From Nevskiaceae bacterium (GTDB lineage: Bacteria > Pseudomonadota > Gammaproteobacteria > Nevskiales > Nevskiaceae), in contig JAKFXK010000018.1 of assembly GCA_021731445.1 (NCBI GenBank), forward strand, positions 1-45,606: DNA of 45,606 bases. Direction: 5' to 3'. Position numbers and translations under genes: made by a program. Of the stretch, positions 8,214 to 15,686 are shown in pieces (the first letter of the stretch is position 1; each line of letters begins with the position of its first letter). Below the pieces are notes generated by a model that saw only the letters and a program-made list of their open reading frames with translations, was not told the origin of the DNA and did no database searches.

Positions 8214-8882
8214 ATGACCACCTATCTCGTCCTCAAGCTGCTGCACCTCATCGCCTTCGTCTACTGGCTGGGCGGCGATCTCGGCACCTTTCTCTCCAGC
8301 CGCTACGTGGTCGACCCCAAGCTCTCACCCGCGCAGAGACACACTGCGCTGAAGATCATGCTCGGCTGCGATCAGGGGCCGAAGCTCGCCATGCCGCTGA
8401 TCTTCGCGATTGGCTTTGCAATGGCTGCCAACATCGGCTTCATCGTGGTGCCTGCGCTGGTGACGGTGCTGGTCTGCCTGGTCTGCCTCGCCTGGTTCGC
8501 CAATGTGAACTGGCTCTACTTCACCCAGAACGCGGCAGCGAAGGCCAAGGTGGCGCAGTTCGATCTCTGGTTCCGCATCGTCGTCGTGATCGGCCTCGTC
8601 GCTACAGCGGGCCATGCCCTCGCCAGCGAGAGCTTCATCAAGGCCGACTGGCTGGCCGCAAAAGTCCTTGTCTTCGCAGCACTGGTTGCTTGCGGCATCT
8701 ACATCCGCATCCAGCTCAAGCCCTTCGTCGCGGCCTTTGGCCAGCTGATGACCAAGGGCAGCAGCGCCGAGGTCGAGCAGACGCTGAGCCGCGCCCTCGC
8801 CCGCTGCCGCCCGGCGGTGTATCTGATCTGGCTGGGCCTCATCATCAGCGCGGCACTTGGCCTGCATCTCATCCAGTTTTAA
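8214..8882 (+). CDS. Integral membrane protein (CopD/HemJ-like appearance)
   Basis: A 222-residue protein with about six membrane helices. Helix 1 (LVLKLLHLIAFVYWLGGDLG) has the His and W.GG pattern seen in CopD-like and HemJ-like membrane proteins, some of which bind haem through such a His. A second His lies in the fourth helix (VATAGHALAS). The basic and acidic loop WLYFTQNAAAKAKVAQFDLW separates helices 3 and 4. The start at ATG 8214 has no good ribosome site, because a palindromic repeat ends just before it. A role in redox chemistry or transport linked to tetrapyrroles is possible but unsupported beyond family likeness and position in the operon. Confidence 0.6.
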   Translation: MTTYLVLKLLHLIAFVYWLGGDLGTFLSSRYVVDPKLSPAQRHTALKIMLGCDQGPKLAMPLIFAIGFAMAANIGFIVVPALVTVLVCLVCLAWFANVNWLYFTQNAAAKAKVAQFDLWFRIVVVIGLVATAGHALASESFIKADWLAAKVLVFAALVACGIYIRIQLKPFVAAFGQLMTKGSSAEVEQTLSRALARCRPAVYLIWLGLIISAALGLHLIQF

Positions 8883-8892
8883 GGGACACCCC

Positions 8893-9555
8893 ATGCAGCT
8901 CTACAGCTCCAGCTTCTCGCCCTACGCCGCGCGCTGCCGCATCCAGATTTTCCACAAGAATCTGCCGGTGGAAATCGTGCCGCCACCGGGCGGCATGGGC
9001 TCGGCAGAGCTCAAGAGCAAGAACCCCATCGGCAAGATTCCGGTGCTCGATCTCGGTGACAGGGCACTGGCCGAGTCCTGGGCGATCATGGAATATCTCG
9101 AAGCCTGCTACCCCGCAGCTGCGATGCGCCCTGCCGATGCCTTCGAGTCCGCACGCCTCACCGAGCTGGTGCGCTTCACCGACCTCAATTTGGCACCGGC
9201 GATGTTCCCGCTGTTTCTCGCCCTGCGTGGGGCCGCCGGGCCTGAGAAGGTGGCGGAATCGCTTGCCGCCTTGAGCAAGCAACTTGCGCTGCTCGAAGTG
9301 CTGCTCGCACAAAAGGCCGCGCAGGCCACCCTGCCGTTCGACCTTGCCGACGCCGCCCTGCTGCCCATCATCTGGTACTCGCGCATCCTCGCCCGCCACT
9401 TCGGCGTGGCGGATTGCATCGCCGCGCTGCCCGCCACACAGGGCTGGTGGCAGCAGGCCAGTGCCGTGCCGGCGGCCGCGAAAGTGCTCACCGAAATGGA
9501 GGCCGGCCTGAAAGCCGCCATCCCTGTACTGTTTCCTGTCACGAGTCCCGTCTGA
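8893..9555 (+). CDS. Glutathione S-transferase family protein
   Basis: A 220-residue GST. The thioredoxin-like N-terminal domain contains SFSPYAARCRIQIFHKN (active-site Ser or Tyr region), NPIGKIPVL with the cis-Pro, and AESWAIMEYLEACYP (the glutathione-binding ES motif). The C-terminal half is helical. The start at ATG 8893 is preferred because AAGGGA lies 6 bases upstream and MQLYSSSFSPY fits the family N-terminus. GSTs in catabolic clusters act as cis-trans isomerases (maleylacetoacetate, maleylpyruvate), ether or thioether lyases, or detoxify electrophiles. Here isomerisation of a maleyl-type intermediate or protection from reactive bilins are both open. Confidence 0.8.
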   Translation: MQLYSSSFSPYAARCRIQIFHKNLPVEIVPPPGGMGSAELKSKNPIGKIPVLDLGDRALAESWAIMEYLEACYPAAAMRPADAFESARLTELVRFTDLNLAPAMFPLFLALRGAAGPEKVAESLAALSKQLALLEVLLAQKAAQATLPFDLADAALLPIIWYSRILARHFGVADCIAALPATQGWWQQASAVPAAAKVLTEMEAGLKAAIPVLFPVTSPV

Positions 9556-9565
9556 GGAAAACACC

Positions 9566-10870
9566 ATGAGCACACCGGCCTCCAGCGGCATCCGCTTTCT
9601 CGGTCTGCAATTGCAGAACGACATCCAGCGTCGGCACCTGACCCACTTCCTGATCGCCAACTTCGCGCTGATCATGCTGGCCTCGTTTCTGCCGCAGATG
9701 CAGGCCTACCTGTTGACCGAGTTCATCCACGCGCCGGTCGCCGAACACGGTCGCATCAGCGGCATGCTCAATTTCTGGCAGGAGATCGTCATCATCATCG
9801 TGGTGATGATCGTCGGCCCGCTGTCCGACACGCTCGGCCGCAAGCCGATCATGGTGGTCGGGTTCTTCGTCATGGCCTTGTCGCTGGCCTTGCACCCCAA
9901 CGCCAACAGCGTCGCGGAACTGCTGGCCTACCGCTGCATCTTCGGCGTGGGTGTCGCCTGCGTGACGGTGCTGGCAGTGACTCTGTTGGCCGACTACGTC
10001 AGCGACCCCAGTCGCGGCAAGGCGGCGGGCTTGCAGGGCGTGATGAATGGTCTCGGTGCGGTGGTCGCGGTGTTCCTGCTGCTGCGCCTGCCCGCAGTCT
10101 TTCAGCGCGACGGTGCCACGGCGATCGAGGCCGGCACCACGGCTTACCTCATCGCTGCCGGGCTCTCGGTGCTGTTCGGCGTACTGATGATCTTTGGCCT
10201 CAAAAGCGGCCGCCCGCGCGCGGCGGAAGAAGCGCGTCAATCCTTCCGCGAACTAGCCAGCGCGGGCTATCGCGCGGCGCTGAGCGATTCGCGCATCGCG
10301 CTCGCCTACGGGGCCTCCTTCATCGCCCGTGGCAACCTCGCCATCGTCGGCACTTTTCTCGCTTTGTGGGCCACCAACTACGGCACCACAGTGGTCGGCC
10401 TCACGCGCTCGGAGGCGCTCGCTAAAGCCGGCGCACTGGTCGGCATGGCGCAGGGCGTGGCACTGCTTAGCGCACCGCTGTTCGGCATCCTTGCTGACAA
10501 GATTGACCGCGTGAAGGCGCTGGCGATTGCGCTGACCATCTCAGGCCTCGGCTATGGCAGCACCTATTTCATCGACAACCCCTTCGGCGGCCAAATGATG
10601 ATCAGCGCGATGCTGATCGGCATGGGCGAAGTTGGCTGCATCATCACCAGCGGCGTGCTGATTTCGCAGCTCAGCCCTGAGCACAATCGTGGGGCGATCA
10701 TCGGCACCTTCAACTTGAGCGGCGCAGTCGGCATCCTCATCGCCAGCGTCGCGGGCGGCTGGCTGTTCGACCACTGGCGCGAGCCGGGGCCGTTCGTGTT
10801 CTTCGGGCTGCTGGCGCTGGTGATGATGGTGGCTGCGGTGCGGCTGAGCCGGAAAGAAGCCAGGCCCTAG
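9566..10870 (+). CDS. MFS transporter 1
   Basis: A 434-residue major facilitator with about 12 membrane helices and the motif A loop GPLSDTLGRKPIMVVG between helices 2 and 3. It is clearly paralogous to the carrier at 17409-18695: both share RGKA.GLQGV, ARG.LA..G.F..LW...YGT, and a similar helix 11 region. A good ribosome site (GAGGAAAA) precedes ATG 9566. It follows the GST gene by 10 bases. It probably moves an organic acid or pathway intermediate across the inner membrane; the substrate cannot be read from the sequence. Confidence 0.85.
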   Translation: MSTPASSGIRFLGLQLQNDIQRRHLTHFLIANFALIMLASFLPQMQAYLLTEFIHAPVAEHGRISGMLNFWQEIVIIIVVMIVGPLSDTLGRKPIMVVGFFVMALSLALHPNANSVAELLAYRCIFGVGVACVTVLAVTLLADYVSDPSRGKAAGLQGVMNGLGAVVAVFLLLRLPAVFQRDGATAIEAGTTAYLIAAGLSVLFGVLMIFGLKSGRPRAAEEARQSFRELASAGYRAALSDSRIALAYGASFIARGNLAIVGTFLALWATNYGTTVVGLTRSEALAKAGALVGMAQGVALLSAPLFGILADKIDRVKALAIALTISGLGYGSTYFIDNPFGGQMMISAMLIGMGEVGCIITSGVLISQLSPEHNRGAIIGTFNLSGAVGILIASVAGGWLFDHWREPGPFVFFGLLALVMMVAAVRLSRKEARP

Positions 10871-10903
10871 CGGCATTGCCGACCTTGCAAGCATGATGCG
10901 CGG

Positions 10904-11698
10904 ATGAAGACCCCGCAAAGCATCAACGCCAATATCGTCGCCATCGTCACCGGCTCCACGCTGTTGCAGTGCATTGCCCTGCTGGGCGTGCTGCCGATTG
11001 CCGCCAACACGCTGGGGCGGCAGCTGTTCAGCACGGTGGAAATGTCGCTGGTGCTGCTGTTGCTGCTGCAAAGCTGGCGCATACGGCAATGGAGCGTTGA
11101 GACAGCACAGAATGCGCTGGTGCAGAACACGGCCCGCCTCTGCTTCTACTCACTGCTGCTGTGCGGCATCGGTGATTTCGTCAACCGCAATTACTTCGAG
11201 CAGTACTACCAGTGGGATGCGGTCATCAAGCACGGCTACCTGATTCACGCCATCGGGTTTTTCTTCCCCGGCTATCTGCTGATCGCGCTGGCCAACTGGC
11301 GGCTGGGCCGGGCGAAAGTCGGCAGGCGCGCGGCGGTCATCGGCATCGTGGTGGCAGGCGCACTCGGCACGTTGGCCTTTCTGGACAGCTACAACCCGCA
11401 CGTCAGCCCCTATGCCTCGTCGGCGATGTGGCTCTACACCCTGCTGCATGCCGTGCTGGCGGTTTCGGCCCTGTGGCTGATCAAGACCTATGGCTGGTCA
11501 GCCAGCTGCATCGTGGTCATCGGTGTGCTGCTCGCCCCCATGGCCGACGTGCTGATTGCGCAGTTCTGGATTTATCAGGACCACTTCCCGCTGATCGAGC
11601 ATGTGAACTGGATCCTCTACTTCACCTCGCTGGCGATGATCCAGCAGCTGCCTTTCCTGGCAGCGCGCGATGCCATTGCTCCAGGTTCACGCCCTTGA
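10904..11698 (+). CDS. Polytopic membrane protein of unknown function
   Basis: A 264-residue hydrophobic protein with about eight predicted helices, for example TGSTLLQCIALLGVLPIAAN, VEMSLVLLLLLQS, FFFPGYLLIALA and AVIGIVVAGALGTLAFL. The layout loosely recalls YhhN/TMEM86-type lysoplasmalogenases, but I do not see a decisive motif. It is the last gene of the operon starting at 1556. Its 3' end overlaps, on the other strand, a remnant of another gene (11661-11753), so its last 10-12 codons (AARDAIAPGSRP) may derive from that DNA and the C-terminus may be recent. Confidence 0.6.
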   Translation: MKTPQSINANIVAIVTGSTLLQCIALLGVLPIAANTLGRQLFSTVEMSLVLLLLLQSWRIRQWSVETAQNALVQNTARLCFYSLLLCGIGDFVNRNYFEQYYQWDAVIKHGYLIHAIGFFFPGYLLIALANWRLGRAKVGRRAAVIGIVVAGALGTLAFLDSYNPHVSPYASSAMWLYTLLHAVLAVSALWLIKTYGWSASCIVVIGVLLAPMADVLIAQFWIYQDHFPLIEHVNWILYFTSLAMIQQLPFLAARDAIAPGSRP

Positions 11699-11753
11699 TG
11701 ATCAGCCACAGGCAGAGCGACAGCTCGCCGATGAATGCAGGCCTGTGGATCAT
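11661..11753 (-). pseudogene. C-terminal remnant of a DUF4386-type membrane protein
   Basis: Read on the reverse strand, these 31 codons give a stretch with AFIGELSLCLWLIIKGVN followed by LEQWHRAL. It resembles the C-terminal helix and tail of DUF4386-type membrane proteins. No upstream part is present and it overlaps the end of the preceding gene on the other strand, so it is a fossil. Recognition is from pattern memory only. Confidence 0.4.
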
Positions 11754-11783
11754 TGCGCAGCCTTGACCGTGGAGCGGATGCGC

Positions 11784-11943
11784 TAGAGCGTTTTTGATTT
11801 AAGTGCAGACAACAAGAATCGTCGTCATGCCGGCGAAAGCCGGTATCCAGTCCTTCAAGCCAAGCAACCCTTGCCGGTACTGGATTCCGGCTTTCGCCGG
11901 AATGACGGATTGAGATGCATCCATTTAAACCAAAGATGCTCTA
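11784..11943. mobile_element. MITE-like nested palindrome, about 160 bases, ending in the chlorophyllase stop codon
   Basis: The outer arms TAGAGCGTTTTTGATTTAAG (left) and the reverse complement of the right end (TAGAGCATCTTTGGTTTAAA) match at about 16 of 20 positions. They enclose a second inverted repeat at 11824-11906. Both ends carry TA. The right-hand TA supplies the TAG stop of the chlorophyllase gene (11941-11943). There is no coding capacity, so it would need a transposase in trans. Confidence 0.6.
11824..11906. repeat. REP-doublet-like inverted repeat, ccggcgaaagccgg variant
   Basis: GTCATGCCGGCGAAAGCCGG on the left pairs with CCGGCTTTCGCCGGAATGAC on the right. It is the same subtype as the repeat at 27658-27740 and is nested inside the larger MITE-like element. 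Confidence 0.85.
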
Positions 11944-12933
11944 ACGCGGCTCCTCGAAACGACCAGCGGCGGCTACCGGGGCATTGCCCAAGTTTTTCAG
12001 TATCGCAAACTGCGGCTGCGCCGACAGCACCGAGGTGAAATAGGCGGCGAGCTGGCCTGCAACGAAGACGCGCAGCAGGCTGCGGGTGCCGTCGATGGCG
12101 CCAAAGCAGACGCCGTCCGGCGTATCGCCGTTGGTCATGTCGTTGTGCCCATAGTCGCGGGCGACCACCTCGTAGCGCGGCGCAGGGCTGGCATCGTAGA
12201 ACAGGCGGTAGTTGCGGATGGCGGGTGCGCACTCGAAGCCCGGCACGCCGCTGTTGCCCAGCCCCATGCCGAGAATCAGGCTGGGGAAGGGAAAGTTGAA
12301 GGCACCGGGATCGTCCGTCACCAGCTCGCCGGTGCCGCCGGGCGGGAACGGTGGGGCGTTGCCATCCACCGGATCGACGCCGGCAATCGCACGGGCACTG
12401 GCCCTGCCATCAAAGATCATCCGCCAAGCCACCTGGCCGCCGCGCGAATGGCCGAGCAGCCCGGTGTTCGCAGGGACGATTCGCACCGTCGAGCCGGGCG
12501 GCAGACGCTGAGCCAATACCGCATCGAGATTGCCCTGCACCCAGGTCAGAACTTCGACCACAGCCACCGTTTCCGCTGCCACCGTCGGCGCGCTGCTGGG
12601 GTCGCTGCCATACATCTGCGGTGCGGCGATCACGAAGCCGAAACCGGCAAGCCGGGCGAGCAGTTGGGTGTAGTTGTCGACGTCGGAGACGAAGCCGTGC
12701 TGGAATTGCAGCAGCGGGTAGTCGCCGCTTTTTTCAGGCAGGAACAGGCGCAGCTCGCGCGGGTTGCCGACTTCGTTTGCGGCCAGCAGGAGCTGGCGCA
12801 CGGCAAGCGGCGGCGTCGCGTAGAAGTCGATGGCGGGCGAGGCGATCGCCGTCGTGTCCGGCCTGCTGTCGCAGGCGGTCAGGGCGAACCCAGGCAACAG
12901 CAGACACAGCAGGCGGACGATGCGGGCTCTCAT
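11941..12933 (-). CDS. Chlorophyllase-like lipoprotein esterase
   Basis: A 330-residue chlorophyllase homologue. Matches to the plant enzyme run along most of the length: YPLLQFQHGF, the segment GFGFVIAAPQMYG, the nucleophile elbow LLGHSRGGQVAW (S163), GVDPVDG (D187), FPSLILGMGLG, a CAP motif, and ARDYGHNDM (H263), giving a complete Ser-Asp-His triad. Chlorophyllase removes the phytol tail of chlorophyll or pheophytin. The N-terminus is a lipoprotein signal (FALTAC, lipidated Cys21), so it acts outside the cytoplasm, probably at the outer membrane where the hydrophobic substrate would arrive. It is the last gene of the six-gene reverse operon that also holds two NOL-like SDRs and RCCR2. The stop codon is formed by the end of a MITE-like repeat, so the original C-terminus may have differed slightly. 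Confidence 0.85.
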   Translation of the reverse strand: MRARIVRLLCLLLPGFALTACDSRPDTTAIASPAIDFYATPPLAVRQLLLAANEVGNPRELRLFLPEKSGDYPLLQFQHGFVSDVDNYTQLLARLAGFGFVIAAPQMYGSDPSSAPTVAAETVAVVEVLTWVQGNLDAVLAQRLPPGSTVRIVPANTGLLGHSRGGQVAWRMIFDGRASARAIAGVDPVDGNAPPFPPGGTGELVTDDPGAFNFPFPSLILGMGLGNSGVPGFECAPAIRNYRLFYDASPAPRYEVVARDYGHNDMTNGDTPDGVCFGAIDGTRSLLRVFVAGQLAAYFTSVLSAQPQFAILKNLGNAPVAAAGRFEEPR

Positions 12934-12979
12934 GGCTCTGTTCCGGATCGAGGCGCTGTCATCAGCGCTCCGTACTGCA

Positions 12980-13756
12980 TCAAAACTCTTCCATCAGGCG
13001 ACCCTTGCCGATCACCTGATCCTGGATGCCGCTGGCGCGCAGCGCATGCCAGATGGTGGCGACGTTGATCGGGATCAGCGGTTTTTCCAGCCAGTGCTCC
13101 AGCGTCGGGAAAATATCCACGCAGGAGAGATTGGTGCCGCACTGGATGATGGCGTCGACGTCGTCGCCATCGATGGCCTTCACCGCATCGACCACCTGCT
13201 TGATGGTGGTCTCGGCAATGGCCGTGGCCGAGGGCCGGTTTAAGCCGGCGATGTGCTTCACCTCGAAACCGATCTCGTCGAAGAAGCGGCGCACGTTGTC
13301 GTCACCCACCGGCGGGTAGGGCGTGATCACCGAGATGCGCTTGGCCTTGAACAGGTGCAGCGCGTCGCGGCAGGCGGCGGCCCCGGTCGTCAGACCCAAA
13401 TCACCGATCTGGTTCTTGATGTCCTGTTCGAACTCGATGTTGCCCGCCATGCCACCCCAGAAAGTTTCGGCGGACATGCCCAGCATCAGGTGGGTGATCT
13501 TCGCGCTCAGCACGTTCTTGATGCCCATCGGCATCTCGCCGCGCATCATTTCCAGAAAGCGTTCGAAGATGGTGTTCTCGTCGTCGCCGGTCTTCTTGCC
13601 CTCATCGGCCCAGTTCTTCAGCTCGATCCAGAACCGCGAAGGGTGCCAGCTGACACCGGTCAGCCCGAACTTGGCGAGGTCGTATTCGACGCCGGTGTTG
13701 GTGGAGGGGATCAGCACGCCGATGCGGGCGCGCTGCGCGACTTGGTAGTTGTCCAT
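12980..13756 (-). CDS. Asp/Glu racemase superfamily protein (maleate isomerase/arylmalonate decarboxylase-like) A
   Basis: A 258-residue protein of the maleate cis-trans isomerase branch: RIGVLIPSTNTGVEYDL near the start, ISVITPYPPVGDDNVRRFF in the middle, and PLIPINVATIWHALRASGI near the end. Classical isomerases use two cysteines. Here the first position is Ser95 (LGMSAETFWGG), while the second region keeps C206 and C212 (IIQCGTNLSCVD). One-Cys chemistry, as in arylmalonate decarboxylase, is therefore possible. It lies 10 bases after NOL-like SDR1 and 46 before chlorophyllase. A second paralogue at 27755-28534 lacks both cysteine positions. A substrate such as a dialkylmaleate or another cis-diacid fits the rest of the cluster but is inferred. 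Confidence 0.75.
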   Translation of the reverse strand: MDNYQVAQRARIGVLIPSTNTGVEYDLAKFGLTGVSWHPSRFWIELKNWADEGKKTGDDENTIFERFLEMMRGEMPMGIKNVLSAKITHLMLGMSAETFWGGMAGNIEFEQDIKNQIGDLGLTTGAAACRDALHLFKAKRISVITPYPPVGDDNVRRFFDEIGFEVKHIAGLNRPSATAIAETTIKQVVDAVKAIDGDDVDAIIQCGTNLSCVDIFPTLEHWLEKPLIPINVATIWHALRASGIQDQVIGKGRLMEEF

Positions 13757-13766
13757 GCAGCTCTCT

Positions 13767-14567
13767 TTATGGGGTGGGGATGGCCGCGAACAGATCGCGC
13801 TTCTTGAAGCCCGCCGTCATGAACCGTCCGAAGGCCTTGCCGGTGGTGAGCCAGGCTACTTTCGCGCCCGGCTTGTTGCTGGCGAGCACTTGCTGCGCAA
13901 GCCAGGGCGTAACCGTTTCCACCGTGTCACCCAGGATGTTGAAGATGCGCTTGGCCTTGGGCCAGTCGGGCGAACTGGCGTCGTAGTCGCCCACCAGCAG
14001 GTCGGTGACGACGATGCCGGGACTCAGGGTGCATACCTGCACCGGCTGGTCTTTCAGCTCTTTTTGCAGAGCCTTGTTCAGGTAGTTGAGCGCGCGCTTG
14101 GTGGCGCCATACGCGGCCATGCCAGGCACGGTCTGGCCGCCGCTGCCGAAGCCCTCCATGTTCCACACCTGGCCGCCGCCCTGCTTGAGCAGATGGGCGA
14201 TGACGATGCGGTTGGCGAGCATCACGCCGGTCAGGTTGGTGGCGATGATGGCCTCCAGGTCGGCTGTCTTCGCCTCGTGCAGCGGCGCGCGGCGGATGCT
14301 CATGCCGGCGTTGTTGATCCACACATCCACCCGGCCAAAAGCCTTGTGCGCCGTGGCCCACAGCGCCTCGATGTCGGTAGCACGGGCGATCTCGCCCGCC
14401 GCACCCACCACCTTGCCGGGGTAGCGCGCGGCGAGTGCGGCCACGGCCGTCTCTACCGCCGCCGCGTTGCGGCCGGCGATAGCCACCTTGCAGCCCAGCG
14501 CCAGAAATGATTCCGCCAGGCCTCGGCCGATGCCGCGTGTGCTGCCGGTGATGACGACGGTTTTCAT
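13767..14567 (-). CDS. NOL/NYC1-like short-chain dehydrogenase 1 (chlorophyll b reductase-like)
   Basis: A 266-residue classical SDR: TGSTRGIG at residues 7-14 binds the NAD(P) cofactor, WINNAG at 83-88, S142, Y153 and K157 the catalytic set. It resembles plant NOL/NYC1 chlorophyll b reductase beyond the general fold: DVWINNAG, a Q-V-W-N-M-E-G-F-G-S-G-G motif (plant H-I-F-N-I-D-G-A-G-S-D-G), AAYGATKRALNYLNKALQ and LSPGIVVTDLL followed by FNILGDTVETVTPWL. The plant enzyme reduces the 7-formyl group of chlorophyll b, the first step of its breakdown. ATG 14567 overlaps the RCCR2 stop by 4 bases, so the two are translated together. Family and context both point to a tetrapyrrole carbonyl; the exact substrate is unproven. 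Confidence 0.75.
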   Translation of the reverse strand: MKTVVITGSTRGIGRGLAESFLALGCKVAIAGRNAAAVETAVAALAARYPGKVVGAAGEIARATDIEALWATAHKAFGRVDVWINNAGMSIRRAPLHEAKTADLEAIIATNLTGVMLANRIVIAHLLKQGGGQVWNMEGFGSGGQTVPGMAAYGATKRALNYLNKALQKELKDQPVQVCTLSPGIVVTDLLVGDYDASSPDWPKAKRIFNILGDTVETVTPWLAQQVLASNKPGAKVAWLTTGKAFGRFMTAGFKKRDLFAAIPTP

Positions 14568-15388
14568 TTGTAGAGCCGGCTGGCTTCCATCTGCGCAGCA
14601 CCCATGCGCATGCGGATCATGTTCTCGACCTGGTCGGCGCCGAACACTTTCTCTGCCAGCGAGTTCATCGGGTCCCGGGCATAGCCCAGTTCGCGCACGC
14701 GGTGGTCGTAGCGCTGCAGCGCGGCGCGCTCGCTGTGCGGCACAGCCTGCGGCGCATCCAGCCAACCGAGCCAGCGCGCGACGAAGCGCTTGGCGTAAGC
14801 CTCCAGCTTGTCGATGTTGGCCTCGTTGAGATCGCCGGCAATGGACAGCGCCAGCGGCGACAGCAGCGCGCGCATGTAGATGCCGTGGCTTACCGACCAA
14901 TGGAAATCCGGATCGCCGCGCAGCTTGAGAAACTCGGTGTTGGCCTCGCCGCCGTAGTACTTGTCGAGATAGGCGGCGTCGGTGCGCAAGTCCTTGCGCG
15001 GCACGTAGTCGGCGTAGAAGAACAGCTTGGGGATGGTGCCGAAGATCACGATCAGGTGCGGCGTGTCGCTGTCCTGCCCCAGGAAGCAGGTGGCATTCAT
15101 GTCGAGGATCGAGGCCTTGCGGTTGCCGAGCCAGCTGTGCACCAGCCACTCCACACCCTGGCCGGTGTAGGCATTGAACGAGCCCTCGAAGGCACCGTCC
15201 GGGCTGGTGTAGTACTCGCGGCCATTGCACTCCGGATGACGCTCAACCGGAAAGCGCGAAGCGATCTGGTCCTTGATGCCACCCAGGATGCCGAAGCAGC
15301 GCTCCCAGGCGCGGCTGACGTCCACGTTGGGATTTTCGGCGAGGAACTCGTGGATGGTCTTGGTATCGGCTGGCTTCTGGATGCTCAT
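14564..15388 (-). CDS. Red chlorophyll catabolite reductase-like protein 2 (FDBR superfamily)
   Basis: A 274-residue paralogue of the protein at 1556-2356 and the closer of the two to plant RCCR. YADYVPRKDL followed by AYLDKYYGG matches the plant DLPHRKDL..YLKEYY block; YMRALLSPLALS matches RSAFSPTAS; the C-terminal ALQRYDHRVRE with RDPMNSLAEKVFG matches ERRDKSFRR..FPRMFG. The family reduces a linear tetrapyrrole with ferredoxin electrons. Both copies keep the Asp in RDP, but not an acidic residue where I recall the plant active-site Glu, so specificity may differ. The gene is sandwiched between two NOL-like SDR genes and coupled to SDR1 by an ATGA overlap. A 270-base MITE-like element lies just upstream, and only a weak ribosome site is seen. 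Confidence 0.78.
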   Translation of the reverse strand: MSIQKPADTKTIHEFLAENPNVDVSRAWERCFGILGGIKDQIASRFPVERHPECNGREYYTSPDGAFEGSFNAYTGQGVEWLVHSWLGNRKASILDMNATCFLGQDSDTPHLIVIFGTIPKLFFYADYVPRKDLRTDAAYLDKYYGGEANTEFLKLRGDPDFHWSVSHGIYMRALLSPLALSIAGDLNEANIDKLEAYAKRFVARWLGWLDAPQAVPHSERAALQRYDHRVRELGYARDPMNSLAEKVFGADQVENMIRMRMGAAQMEASRLYK

Positions 15389-15416
15389 GGGTTTTTCTGG
15401 GTTTTATGGAAGGTGT

Positions 15417-15686
15417 TAGGGCGTGTCATCAATTACATGATCGCAGCGGCCGAAGGCTGTTTTGGGGCAGTGCGACAAACGAGGCGCAGCCAATGGTTGT
15501 TCCATTGGCAAGCCTTGTGAGGGAGCAATGCCCCAAAACAGTCCGGCCCCGAAGGGTTGCGGGCCAAAACCGCGCATTGCGTCGTTGCGAGACTTGCGCA
15601 GGTTCCAACCTGTGCTGCGTCTCGCGCCTCGCACTGCGCGGTTTTGACCCGCAACGCTGCGACCATGCAATGGATGACATGCCCTA
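15417..15686. mobile_element. MITE-like element, 270 bases, 31-base terminal inverted repeats
   Basis: The left end begins TAGGGCGTGTCATCAATTAC and the right end, reverse-complemented, TAGGGCATGTCATCCATTGC; the 31-base arms match at 27 positions. Two further inverted repeats lie inside: gctgttttggggca with tgccccaaaacag, and gggccaaaaccgcgca with tgcgcggttttgaccc. Both ends are flanked by TA. The right-hand TA forms the stop codon of the SDR gene at 15684. There is no transposase. It splits the operon between SDR2 and RCCR2 and may alter expression of the genes beyond it. The many short open frames inside are products of the palindrome. Confidence 0.75.
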
